Part shown: positions 38,201 through 47,649 of the stretch, in pieces
Layout: every line of letters begins with the position of its first letter
Position numbering within the stretch: the stretch's first letter is position 1
Source: Cherax quadricarinatus
Taxonomy: Eukaryota; Arthropoda; Malacostraca; Decapoda; Parastacidae
NCBI RefSeq assembly: GCF_038502225.1
Contig: NC_091312.1
Coordinates: 31,236,183-31,300,182 of the forward strand
Length of the DNA: 64,000 bases
Reading direction: 5' to 3'
Made by a program: the position numbers and the translations under genes
Notes under the pieces: model-generated
Told to the model about the DNA's origin: nothing
Database searches by the model: none
Seen by the model: the letters and a program-made list of their open reading frames with translations, nothing else

Positions 38201-38922
38201 CTGCTGAACTGTATGCCATTCTTGCAGCACTTATTCGTATCGCATCTATGCCTGTGTCATCATTTGTAGTAGTCTCAGACTCCCTTAGTGCTCTACAGGC
38301 TATACGAAAATTTGATACATCTCATCCCCTAGTTCTCCGTATCCAACTTTGGCTACGCCGTATCTCTACCAAACATAAAGATATTGTTTTTTGTTGGGTC
38401 CCTGGTCATGTCGACGTACAGGGCAATGAACAGGCAGACACTGCTGCGTGGTCAGCAGTGCATGACCTACCAATTTCCTATCGAGGTGTTCCATTTCTGG
38501 ACTATTTTGCTGCAATAGCTACCCACCTTCGCACCCATTGGCAACAACGTTGGTCAACTCTGCTCAGTAACAAACTTCATTCTATTAAACCGAGCATAGG
38601 TTACTGGCCGTCTTGTTGTCATCAGTGCCGAGGTTGGGAGACCACTCTCTCCCGCCTTCGCATTGGCCACACTCGTCTTACTCATGGGTATCTCATGGAG
38701 AGGCACCCTGTTCCTCTCTGTGAGCAGTGTCAAGTTCCAGTATCGATTAGCCACATTCTGTTAGACTGCCCTCTCTATCAACGAGCACGCAGAATTTACC
38801 TCCAACGTCGTCTTCGTTCTACTACTCTCTCTTTACCTTCCCTTCTTGCTGATGGACCCTCCTTTAATCCTGACTCTCTCATTGACTTCTTGAAAACGAC
38901 TGATTTACTCCACAAACTCTGA
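35234..38922 (+). pseudogene. LINE ORF2 (copy B): endonuclease, reverse transcriptase, RNase H; one frameshift
   Basis: It starts at the same ATG as copy A, 44 bp after ORF1. The endonuclease motifs LLGDFNAHHFLW and GSDHFPI are clear. The only frame break is at a run of ten G (35649-35658), after which the frame is open to 38922. The RT motifs YRPIALTS, QYGFRKGRS, FFDLEKAYDTTW, GVPQGCVLS and LYVDDFAIA are intact. The RNase H motifs YTDGSKSSDG, AELYAIL, VVSDSLSAL and GNEQADTAA are intact. Compared with copy A it lacks five codons between HFRV and LSPDF (near 37085). A length change in a G-run could also be an assembly error, so activity in vivo cannot be excluded on that ground alone. Confidence 0.9.
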
Positions 38923-39129
38923 TGATACTTTTCGCACTCCCCTCAGCCCTTTCTAGTTCAGTCTCTTGCTGCCCTTTACCCTTTCACCATCCACTACCCC
39001 GCTGTTATCCGTAACCTATTACTCATCCATCTCCCTTATGCCACCTGATGCCCTCGCTTCCTTCCTGCCCTGCAGCGCTGTATAGCCCTTGTGGCTTAGC
39101 GCTTCTTTTTGATTATAATAATAATAATA

Positions 39130-39500
39130 TACAATGTCAATGTACACAACAGTTGAACATAAGAACTATTCTTAAGGATGATAACAAATTGTAATGCAGT
39201 ACAAATTATGATGAATCACAAATCATGGTAATCGATAGAATCATCGGTGGGATAGTACAATAAAAAGATAGAAATGATCAACTGATCTGTATCCGTGTGA
39301 TCTACGGATTCTGAGGAAATATATGTACAAAGAAGAAAGTGTTTAACAGAAAGGCAGACTTGGAGAGAATGTGAAAAAAAAAAATTTTTTTTTGAACATC
39401 AATAAGTTGATATAACAACACACATTTTAAATACTCTCTAGCCTAGATGATCTATCTATAGAGATCATTTACATATAACACCAACTCTGCTAGGGTGAGA
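39130..39500. other. No gene recognised; possible left flank or LTR of the Ty3-like remnant
   Basis: AT-rich sequence between LINE copy B and the C-terminal end of the Ty3-like integrase. It could contain the 3' LTR of that element, but I find no convincing partner at the other side. Confidence 0.4.
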
Positions 39501-39549
39501 TTTACATATACAGAATGGTTATCATCTTGGGGGGGGGGGGAGGGGATCG

Positions 39550-40611
39550 AATGCTGTTGCAATGGCTAACTTATACCATGGTTGAGGAGGATCTGAATTG
39601 GTATTTACAAATGATTTTTGGGGATTCCTCATTGCTTGTGTACGTAGAGACTAACGACAATCCGGTTGTTCCAGTTGTTTGTCTGGTTATTAGAGGTAGA
39701 GGGTATAGGGTCAGGAGGATTGTCAGAGTCTGTCGCATTTGTCTGGATATTAGGATCATCATCATCTTCGCATACTAACTTCATATGATCTCAATGCGAT
39801 TATTTGTACTGACCAGTACTGATTTCTCTAACTTTATACTTATTGCCAATGACATATTCAACTACTCAATGTGGACCAACAAACTTTTGATTGAGCTTAG
39901 GTGTTGCGGATGTTTTATTAGTCAGCATAACTCTCGAACCTACTTTAATTTTGGTTGGTTATGCTCAAGTATTAATGACTCTTGCAAATTCTGCTGTTGA
40001 TTTATGAAGGTTTTCTTGGATTCTTCTAAAAACACATTGAGCTAAGCTGGTACGAGTTGCTATGAAATCAGGTTGTAATTTGGTTTTGGATTAGAATATA
40101 ACAACTCGTATGGTAAATGCTTATCTACATCATACAATGCATATTGTGGAGTGTCACCTACAGAAGCACTGTAAGGAGAATTTATTGCATACTGAACATC
40201 TGGTATAACTTCATCCCAGGTCGCACTATTGGGATTGACAGTGGCTCTCAACACATCAAGGACTTTCTTATTAGTTCTTTCCTCTAAACCATTACTTGCA
40301 GGATGATGAGGAACAATGATCGATTTAGAGATCTTGTACAAAGTACACAACTTTTCAAGAATCTCATTACAGAATTCATCTCCATTATCTGTTACCAGAG
40401 ACTTAGGAGTTGTATGCCTGCAGATCATACATTCTTTAAATGCTTTAGCTACTATCTCGGCAGTCTTATCTGCAATAGGACCTAACTCACAATATCTGGT
40501 GAAATGATCTACCATAATGCACAGATGTTTGTTACCCTGGAGGGAACATTGGAAATTAGTTAACAGATCTAGAGCAACTCTTTCCCAAGGTTCCCTTGTA
40601 GTTGGATACAC
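39550..40611 (-). pseudogene. Ty3-like integrase, partial
   Basis: An open stretch of 183 codons (40060-40611) carries the integrase core: Asp in VALDLL, Asp in VTDNGDEF and Glu in NGLEERTN, the D-D-E triad spaced as expected. Past a stop at 40060 the C-terminal part continues with stops, including a KFVGPH segment near 39866-39900 that corresponds to the GPY/F module, directly followed by TGA. The N-terminal HHCC zinc domain is largely lost. Confidence 0.8.
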
Positions 40612-40913
40612 CTAGATTGGATTGGGACCACATTACTTTTATGCTGTATGCAGACACTACATTTCTTAACGTACTCAGAGATATCAGTTGCCATACGAGG
40701 CCAAAAGTATTTAAATCTAACTTGTTTTACGGAACGATCTGTACCAGGTGTGCAGCACCTGGTACATCGTGAACTAGCTGTAAGACTACATTCACTAGTG
40801 ACTGTGGAATTACTGTACTAATTGGTATACCCTTCTGCTAAGCGTACCTAGCTCAGCTGTGGGATACAGTAACTCTTGGCTCATGACAAAGTCACTGATG
40901 GGTGCTAGTGGCT

Positions 40914-41484
40914 TCACAGAGAGTATGATCTTCCTGAGGCAGGAATCGAATCACACCAGATCACATGGGATCTGTTCTTTGAGCACTCTATCTTCTCAGC
41001 ACTAAATGGAGGGTATGCAAGTACTGTGCAAACATGTTGCAATGAAGCATCTGTGACTACATTTGACTTGCCGGGTAAGTGTTCAAAGGTAGGGTTGAAC
41101 TCTTGGATAGTCAAAGACCATCTGGGTAATCTTCCAGTAGGTTGTTTATGCTGGAATAAAGGAATCAGTGGAGCATGATCTGTCAAGACATGAGCAGGGT
41201 ACTGATATATGATACCTCGGAAGTGCTTTAAAGACCATACTATTGATGAGGCTTCTTGCTCAGTTACTGTATAATTATGTTCAGCCTTTGTAAGGACGAG
41301 TCCTAGCAAATGCAACTGCATTGTAATTGCTATCAGTCTTTTGAGCTAGGACGGCACCTATGCCAATTGAACTAGCATCAGTTGTTAGATAGAAAGGCTT
41401 AGAAAAATCTGGAAATTTTAAAATTGGAGCAGTTGTTAGCTTTCTTTCAGAGTTTGGAATGCTCTTTCTTGACGGAAGGTCCAA
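40914..41484 (-). pseudogene. Ty3-like RNase H domain, partial
   Basis: Two overlapping open stretches (41281-41484 and 40914-41321, different frames) show LTTDASSIGIGAVLAQ, then TEQEASSIVWSLKHFR, then LTDHAPL and a terminal NVVTDASL. These are the usual catalytic blocks of the Ty3 RNase H. A frameshift lies near 41290. It joins directly to the RT fragment upstream. Confidence 0.8.
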
Positions 41485-42093
41485 ATGAAAGGAGCATCTT
41501 TCCTAAGCTACTCAGTTAGAGGAGCTGCTATAGAAGAAAAATTAGCAATAAAGGATCTATAAAAACCTGCTAAACCCACAAAAGATCACATCATTTAAGA
41601 ACATCATAAGTATGTTACTATGAGGCCTCTAAAGATATTAGTCATGAGCCTTGAGAAGATGATTGGTGATGAGCAAAAACCGAAGGCCATTATGAGGAAA
41701 TGATAATGACCTGTAGGAGTGGAAAATGCAGTTAGCTCTTGGCTGTTCTCGTGGAAAAGGACTTGGCAAAACCCTTGTAACACGTCCAGGGTCGAAAAAA
41801 CTTTGTAAAAGGTCACCAAGAACAGGAAGTGGGAGGCGATCTGGAACTGTTTTCGCATATAACTTCCTAAAGTCAATTACTGGATGCCAAGTACTGTCCT
41901 TCTTAGGTACTAGGATCAAAGGTGCATTCCAGGCTGAATTACTTGGTGCAATAACACCACCATCAAGCACCTTACTGATCAATTCTTCTGCAACAGAAAC
42001 CTGTGAATGAGGCATTCTGTATGCAGGTACGTAAATAGGTCTAGTACCGGGTTCAAGTGGGATATGATGGGGCAATAGGCTTGTTATACCCAT
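41485..42093 (-). pseudogene. Ty3-like reverse transcriptase, catalytic box deleted
   Basis: The 42093 end shows the RT entry region (EPGTRPIYVPAYRMP, then SAWNAPLILVPKKDSTWHPVIDFRKL). A shift near 41860 leads to FSTPTGHYHFLIMAFGFCSSP. After FRGLIVTYL there are stops, and the sequence soon resumes at GLAGFYRSFIANFSS, the region that normally follows the thumb. The YxDD box and about 80 codons after it are therefore missing, which makes this copy irreversibly dead. Confidence 0.8.
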
Positions 42094-42193
42094 CTTCTCA
42101 CCTGGGAAGGCAATGGCTTACGATGTTTGTTCAACAGATGCAAAAAACGCTTGACCTCGTCTGGAAATTCAGTGGGAGCTAAGTCTTTCTTCT

Positions 42194-42967
42194 CTACTGG
42201 TGGAGTGGACTGATCCAGTGGAGTGGATGGACTCTCCTGGTTGAAATAGCATCGACCCACTTGTCAGGTGACAACTCATCTTCTACACGAACAGGGTGAG
42301 GATAGTGAACAAGGTCAACAATGGTGGTATTCACTCTGAGGCGAACACTGTGACCAGAAGTGTTAGCATGGAAGAATTGGATCTTATTATCTCTAGAAAC
42401 ATGTAATGATGGCTCAACAAGCAAACCCTTTACCTTGCAAGAATCACTGCCAACTAGGATGTTATCAACATCTGGAACATGGGGGACAACAACAGACACT
42501 AGTGAGTGCACTAGCCCCGACAGATGGCATTACTAGTTTCAAGTAGTAGATTTCTGACAAGGCATCCCCTGTGGAGGAACTACCACTTGAGCTAGCAGTC
42601 ATTGCAGGGATAGGCTCAGTACTCAATGTTGTCTGAGGTGCCTCTGACACCTGAGGCAATTGTACACTATCTTGCATGCAAGATATTGTAGGGACTGGAT
42701 TCCAGACAGGAGTGACAGCTTTACCAGTGGCTGATCGCTCGGTTACGTTAATAGGTAATGCGCATATCTATAAGGACTTAATCTGAACTTTACATTCGGC
42801 AACACTGTAACAATTGTCGGATACAAGCTGTGTGAACAAACATATTGCCTAAGAGCTACTAGATGTTGTCATTCAGTCGGTAAAGGACCATTAGGATTTT
42901 GCACAGGTACAACATTGGCTTGACTGATGTTATTCACTAAGTCATTGCTTAAAGGTAGCTGAGACAT
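42194..42967 (-). pseudogene. Gag start and protease-proximal remnants of the Ty3-like element
   Basis: 42965-42967 is an ATG followed by 32 sense codons and TGA, with plausible gag-like sequence continuing after the stop. 42465-42677 is a Ser/Thr/Pro-rich open stretch. 42194-42511 contains a hydrophobic block around VPDVDNILVGSDSC that resembles the region between protease and RT in Ty3 elements. The gag capsid and nucleocapsid motifs are absent, so a large deletion is inferred. Confidence 0.5.
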
Positions 42968-45409
42968 GATTTCAGTGAAATTACACAAAGACAATGAAAG
43001 CAAAGAATAATAAAAGAAAGTATATGACACAATGTACCTTAATTGAAATTAAAGATTCTTAACTAACTCTGCATAATAAAAATTTATAAGACACACTGAA
43101 TGAGAAAGGAAGATTCACTGAAATTTACTTGACAAGGATAAGGAATTACTTTGAAAATTCAAGAAGGGAAAAATTGCTATAATTTGAAGTAACTGCAAAA
43201 GTGAGCTGTCTTTACTCTCAATTCAATAAGGAAATTGATAATAAAATTGTAAATCAATTAAAAAATAAAATAAATCACTAAATTGTATGCAAATAGAAAT
43301 AGGCTGGGAAAACAAATTTCCTAGAGATGGCACAAAAACAAAATAAAATATTATGCAATCATAGCACAACTAAATTAATATACTGAGAATATTGCACTGA
43401 AATACTAAATACTGAATATTGCACAAGAATAACACTAAAAAAAATATGAAAAGAAAATAATCACTGTGGGACAGTTAAATTTCACAAAAAATCGTTTGCA
43501 GAAGTAGGCAATGTATTAATACAAAAATATACAGAGAGAAAATATAGCTTAGAAGAATAATAAAAATATCAAGAAATAACTGATTTGAACACTTTAATGC
43601 TTGTTCTCAAATTAGGCAAAACAAATTACTCAAAAACAGAGCAATAATAACAGTTTTACTTTAAAAATTACACTAAGAGTGAATTTGTTCAAAGAAATAT
43701 CAATAATGTGAATATAAACAACACAAGATACAGAACTGGGAATTTAACACTTGCAAAGTTGGAAGTATACAGATAACATCAGTCACAGGTACACTCCAGG
43801 TATATTGAACTTATATTGCAAATGTTGTTGCACTAACGTCTTGCTGTTAATCAAAATTAAATAAATCTCTTGTTGTACCCACAAAATATGGGACTCTAGT
43901 CTACAAAGTTCAAATAAATGAGACACAGCATATACAAAATGTTTAACACAGAAAGAATGGTACACACAGAATTAAAATAGTAATTGCAAGGAAAATGTAA
44001 TGAAAATAATGTAAGGCACAAGAGAAAAATAATAATAATGGTACACAATAATGAAATAAGATAAATAGCACAACCTTAAAAAACACAGATGAAAAAATAA
44101 TTAAGCAGTTCACAAGGAGTGAATGACTGGGAAATAAAAAGAATTACCGCCACAATATTGAAAATGAAAATGAAAACAATATACATAAAAAATAAAACAC
44201 AAAATGAGCGATAAGATAATACTGGAAAATATTGCAGATTAAAGTCAAATTGAACACTGAATCTATACTTAAGGCACACGACTCTGAATAATACAGAAGA
44301 AATTCACTATAGATTTAGAAATGTCTCAACACTCGCAAATGTCTGTATATACAAAAAGAAATTGTCTCTAAACTGTTTGATTTATGGTCTGGGAGCAACG
44401 GCAGGTGGAGGATGAGATGGTGGTATGGGGTCTGGTGGGCTGGCAGCGTCACACCATTCAAATTCAAATTCATTTATTTCTTTGCAAGTAGTACATTGAG
44501 ATTATATTTTTACAATGATGGGTTGCAGTACAAAGAGAGCATCTATTATGCCTTGGCATTATGGGCTGACTTAATTTAATGGTTTACTGACTACTTATCA
44601 CTAAAGAAATTATCATAGTTGTACAGTAGTTCTATTAATAATAAGTGAATCTAATTTATACACTCGTAGAATCTCGATGAAATTGTGCAAATCTGGTGAC
44701 TCACACAGCTAGGCTTTGTAAAGGTGGCCTCAGATGTGAAGGACTCTCTTGACCTGCTTTGTGAGCGGTAAATTAAGGGTGATAGGACCTGATATATGGG
44801 TGGTGAAATGGCTCACGTGGTTAATGGCGTCGGCGTTGTGTGTGAGTGGTGGTGACGTGCTGGGTGGCGGGTTGGTGGCTTGTCTCATGTGCAGCTGAAT
44901 GGCACCCCACACCACAACTCACGTGAAAGCCTGGGGTGGTTTGGTAAGCCCCAATTGTACCACAGGGATGGTGAATATCACTCTGACCAGTGTCTGACTG
45001 ATAATGTGGTACTGGAGACAATTACTGCAAGGAAGAAAATCCCTGGTTACTTCCCTCACTCAGTTGGGTTAGAGCTGGCTTAACTGTCAATACTGGCTAG
45101 GTTGGGATGGCTTGACAGCTTGAAACGATGCACACAGCAGTGATGAAGCAGACTGAGTGACTGGCTGAAGCAGGCTGGGTGATTGGCTTAGGCTGGCTTG
45201 GCTTAATTCGCAAACCGGATCAACTCCTCGAAAGTTAGCAAATAAGCAAGAAAACACAAACCAAAGAGTAAGCGTTGTAGACAAAGGCTGTAGAATGCTG
45301 GCTTGGCTGTGGGTAGCTGGCATCTTGCTAAGCCTCCATGCGGTCGCACACACAATGTCTGGCTGGGTAGAAATTATCCCTTTACATCTGCGTAAATATC
45401 AAATTCACA
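42968..45409. other. A-rich non-coding DNA, probable leader region of the Ty3-like element
   Basis: 2.4 kb without a recognisable gene. 43000-44380 is strongly A-rich on the plus strand. 44453-44520 carries repeated ATTCAA motifs and a T-rich stretch that look like a dispersed repeat. 44730-45350 is GC-richer with short open stretches and no motif. Confidence 0.5.
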
Positions 45410-45428
45410 CATCCCACTGCTGCCACCA
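45410..45428 (-). other. Possible primer binding site
   Basis: On the minus strand this reads TGGTGGCAGCAGTGGGATG. It begins with TGG, as tRNA-complementary primer sites of LTR elements do, and is in the right place and orientation to follow a 5' LTR of the Ty3-like remnant. The LTR itself is not identifiable, so this is tentative. Confidence 0.3.
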
Positions 45429-45565
45429 TTTATCGTGTGGATTCTAAGGGGTATTCTGGGAGAAGTAATACACTCGTTGGATGTCTTGGTAGCATATAAT
45501 ATGGCAAGAAGTGATGAGCCCAGATGCCAGCCCTTTTCCAGTCTGTAGGTCTACGGGTGGAAATA

Positions 45566-45890
45566 AATGGTATAAAATACCGACACAATGGAAATATAAA
45601 CAAATTGCCAACATCAAACCACCTTTCTCCGCTACAGCTCGGACCTACCTTGAAGAGTGTGCAGATGACTTAAACAATACTCTACCCAAGACTCTATAAC
45701 CCCACCCGGTAGATCATCAGATGCAGCATTCTCCACCTGACCTCAACTTTCTGAACATGACTATAAATACTCTCGTACCTTCCAACCCCAGGTAGATCCG
45801 TGTGTGACTTGAAAAAGCCCACTGTGTGGGTGAAACGTTGTCAATAAAGGATCACATTATACTGCATTTGTGTTTATATTTCCAGGTCTA
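45566..45890 (+). mobile_element. Penelope-like element terminal piece
   Basis: It begins at a GGTATAAAATACC motif (near 45571) and contains the block GCCCACTGTGTGGGTGAAAC followed by AATAAAGGATC and TATACTGCATTTGTG. Related blocks occur inverted at 46770-46915. GGTAT-AAA-ATACC motifs and GAAACGT boxes of this kind mark Penelope-like retroelement ends in decapods as far as I know. No reverse transcriptase or GIY-YIG coding sequence is present. Confidence 0.5.
45805..45843 (+). ncRNA. Hammerhead-ribozyme-like motif, degenerate core
   Basis: In order: TGAC (45805-45808), TTGAAAA (45809-45815, corresponding to the CUGANGA core with two changes), one extra A, GCCCAC-TGT-GTGGGT (45817-45831, a 6-bp stem with one G-T wobble), GAAA (45832-45835), a self-complementary ACGT (45835-45838), T, then GTCA (45840-45843), which pairs with the opening TGAC. 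The layout is that of a minimal type I hammerhead that would need dimerisation for helix III. The core changes suggest it is inactive. Confidence 0.4.
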
Positions 45891-46032
45891 CGGGTACTGA
45901 GGGCGGACGTCCGAGGAAGGTGTTTCAAATGAGCAGGATTCGTGACGTCATAGCTAGCCAGGTAGCTACACAGGTAAACTACACAGTACACAGTACTACT
46001 AACACTTGTTCCTAGGTGTTAACCTGCACACA

Positions 46033-46033
<1 letters not shown>

Positions 46034-46064
<31 letters not shown>
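46034..46064. repeat. (AC)n microsatellite
   Basis: About 15 AC units. Confidence 0.95.
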
Positions 46065-46065
<1 letters not shown>

Positions 46066-46147
46066 GCACCACAGTTACAGTATTAGAACAGAAGTTGAAG
46101 GTTTGGTACACAAATGCAGATGGATTAACGAATAAACATGAGGAATG

Positions 46148-46330
46148 GCAAGAAAGAATCATAAGAACATAAGAACATAAGAAAGGAGGAACACTGCAGC
46201 AGGCCTGTTGGCCCATACTAGGCAGGTCCTTTACAATCCATCCCACTAACGAAACATTTGCCCAACCCAATTTTCAATGCTCCCCAAGAAATAAGCTCTG
46301 ATAACTCTCTACCATTTTCACCATAATTTC
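46148..46330. mobile_element. Dispersed repeat with AAGAACAT-type tandem start
   Basis: It begins with tandem AAGAACAT units and contains CAGGCCTGTTGGCCCATACT and AGGCAGGTCC, then AAATAAGCTCTGAT. The AGGCAGGTCC...TACT block returns inverted at 46555-46615 (CCTGCCTAGTATGGGCCAGT) and also at 12967-12987. It is a known-looking decapod interspersed repeat of unclear class; no coding sequence is visible. Confidence 0.5.
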
Positions 46331-46554
46331 CCAGTATGACTGTTTCACACACAGGACAAACGGAAATTGAAGACCTATCCACGACTTATTAAAGTCCGGG
46401 TCTACCTTTCATACTGACAAAAAAAATTACACTATAGAACTTTGGGTAGATTTTAAGAGATTAGACAGACATATAAATGGGAAGTGCTGGATTTAATTCT
46501 TGGGTGGCTTTGGGGAACGGTTAGGCAATTAGGTGGGTGGGAATGGTTAGTTTC

Positions 46555-46615
46555 GAGAAGGACCTGCCTAGTATGGGCCAGTAGGCTTAGTGCAATATTC
46601 CTTCAGTTCTTATGG
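46555..46615. mobile_element. Inverted piece of the 46148-46330 repeat
   Basis: CCTGCCTAGTATGGGCCAGT followed by a TTCAGTTCTTATG end matches, in inverse orientation, the beginning of the repeat at 46148. The two could pair as a long-range inverted repeat. Confidence 0.5.
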
Positions 46616-46629
46616 AAAAAAACAAAAAT

Positions 46630-46735
46630 ACAAATCATACCACGGGTGGCGATTGAACTCGTGGCGAGTGAGTCGTAAAACTCCAGGGCAGAGTATGGTT
46701 TGTTTGCAATAGTGTCATTACGATTTCTCGAGTCA
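46630..46735 (-). mobile_element. tRNA-like SINE fragment, minus orientation
   Basis: On the minus strand GAGTTCAATCGCC (46648-46660) resembles a B box and follows an ACTCACTCGCC block. The rest (GGTTTGTTTGCAATAGTGTC and ATTTCTCGAGTC on the plus strand) is typical of decapod tRNA-derived SINE bodies as I recall them. Ends are not resolved. Confidence 0.45.
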
Positions 46736-46873
46736 AAACACAAATGCGGTATAATATAATAAAGGATCTTATACTGCATTTCTATTATTATTCCATCGTG
46801 TGAGTATTTTATACCATTTATCTCCTTATGATTGTTAGGTAAGACACATATGCAACAGTTAGGTATCTTTATT

Positions 46874-46912
46874 TCGAAACGTTTCGCCTACACAGTAGGC
46901 TTCTTCAGTCGA
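46874..46912 (-). ncRNA. Hammerhead-ribozyme-like motif with intact core boxes
   Basis: Reading the minus strand: TCGA (46912-46909), CTGAAGA (46908-46902, fits CUGANGA), an extra A, GCCTAC-TGT-GTAGGC (46900-46886, 6 perfect base pairs), GAAA (46885-46882), the self-complementary ACGT (46882-46879), T (46878), then TCGA (46877-46874), which pairs with the opening TCGA. Penelope-like elements are known to carry hammerhead motifs in their terminal repeats. The extra A after the core and the very short helix III are deviations from the textbook fold. Confidence 0.5.
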
Positions 46913-47050
46913 GTACAGAAAAGTTGAAAGAAGCAGAAGAGACTTGAAGACGATGTAATCAGTCCATCACCTTTGAAGTTTTGAGGTGGTCAGTCCCTCA
47001 GTCTGGAGAAGAGTATTGCTCAATAGTCTGAAACAATATGGAGTTGAAGT

Positions 47051-47280
47051 ATTATTATTAAAGATTCGCCGGTATTCTCCCGGCCCGGGCCTTTTCCAAG
47101 TGGTGGACCAGCACTGGCTCCCTGTCTAGAGTGTGTCTGACACCTAGGTCTCCCATGGGAGGAGGTACCAGTACCCCCTCATCTTGTGAGCTACAAGCTC
47201 GAGCTCAGGCACCAGCCCTGCCCTAGAAGGGCTGGGCATGGTGTCGATGCTATCGAACTGTGGTGTCTCCTGTCTCTACC
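47051..47280 (-). mobile_element. 230-bp SINE-like element with TAA-type tail, minus orientation
   Basis: Flanked by ATGGAGTTGAAGT (47038-47050) and ATGGAGTTAAAGT (47281-47293), a 13-bp target duplication with one mismatch. On the plus strand it begins ATTATTATTA, so its 3' tail is TAA repeats on the minus strand, the same tail type as the I-type LINE. The body is GC-rich and non-coding (for example CGGCCCGGGCC and CTCGAGCTCAGG). It interrupts the Penelope-like sequence, so it is younger. Confidence 0.7.
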
Positions 47281-47446
47281 ATGGAGTTAAAGTGACAAGA
47301 TGGAGCCTTATATACCGCCTGGAGGTGAGAATGTAGTCGTTGGGAGGTCATGTCCCTCTCAAATCCAGCCATTCTCACTAGTAGAAGTTGTCCAAGTTGG
47401 TTTCAGTTCTGTACCAAGATACCCTTGTGTTGCAGTGTCTGACAGA

Positions 47447-47550
47447 GTGAATATTAAAATGGTATAAAATACCGAAATAAAGATACCTAACTGTTGCATG
47501 TTTGTCTTACCTAACAACCTGTCGGTATTTTATACCACTTTAATATTCAC
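47447..47550. repeat. 28-bp inverted repeat with 48-bp spacer
   Basis: The arms 47447-47474 and 47523-47550 are inverse complements with one mismatch. They contain the GGTATAAAATACC motif. The spacer holds a short Penelope-like terminal block (47475-47493). Confidence 0.85.
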
Positions 47551-47649
47551 TCCTTATGATTCTTAAGAGAACTTTATAATAGAGCTGACCGTACATACAT
47601 AGTGACACAGTCAAGGTTAAAGAGTCGAGTACATTGACCTGAGTTAAGG

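Larger units (their letters stand above)
32347..39129 (+). mobile_element. Full-length I-superfamily-type LINE, copy B
   Basis: Same family and order as copy A: first bases CCTCTTCAAGG, 5' UTR with hairpin, ORF1 (33076-35189), ORF2 (35234-38922), 3' UTR and TAA-type tail ending at 39129. Without the 166-bp insertion and its duplication it is within a few bases of copy A in length. Its left end fuses directly to the 42-bp array, while its right flank (39130 on) is unrelated. I find no target site duplication. Confidence 0.9.
39500..42970 (-). mobile_element. Ty3/gypsy-type LTR retrotransposon remnant, internally deleted
   Basis: Pol domains lie on the minus strand in Ty3 order: a protease-proximal region (42194-42677), reverse transcriptase (41604-42093), RNase H (40914-41484) and integrase (about 39550-40611). 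A short gag-like start is seen at 42870-42967. Most of gag is missing, each domain is in a different frame or stop-interrupted, and terminal repeats were not found with confidence. It is an old, dead copy. Confidence 0.85.
46757..47556 (-). mobile_element. Penelope-like terminal region, with nested insertion
   Basis: On the minus strand this holds the GAAACG...AATAAAGATACCTAACTG block (46849-46885), a TTCTTCAGTC..GAGTAC segment, and body sequence up to about 47446. It is interrupted by a 230-bp SINE at 47051-47280. GGTATTTTATACC motifs lie at about 46807 and at 47461 and 47524, outside the pieces. A second short piece of the same terminal block (AAATAAAGATACCTAACTG) lies at 47475-47493 in the opposite orientation. 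No coding region remains. Confidence 0.55.

Noticed and set aside
39280..45500. A pair of LTRs for the Ty3-like element
   Set aside because: Only a weak GGATTCT similarity was seen at the two sides, too short to call direct repeats.
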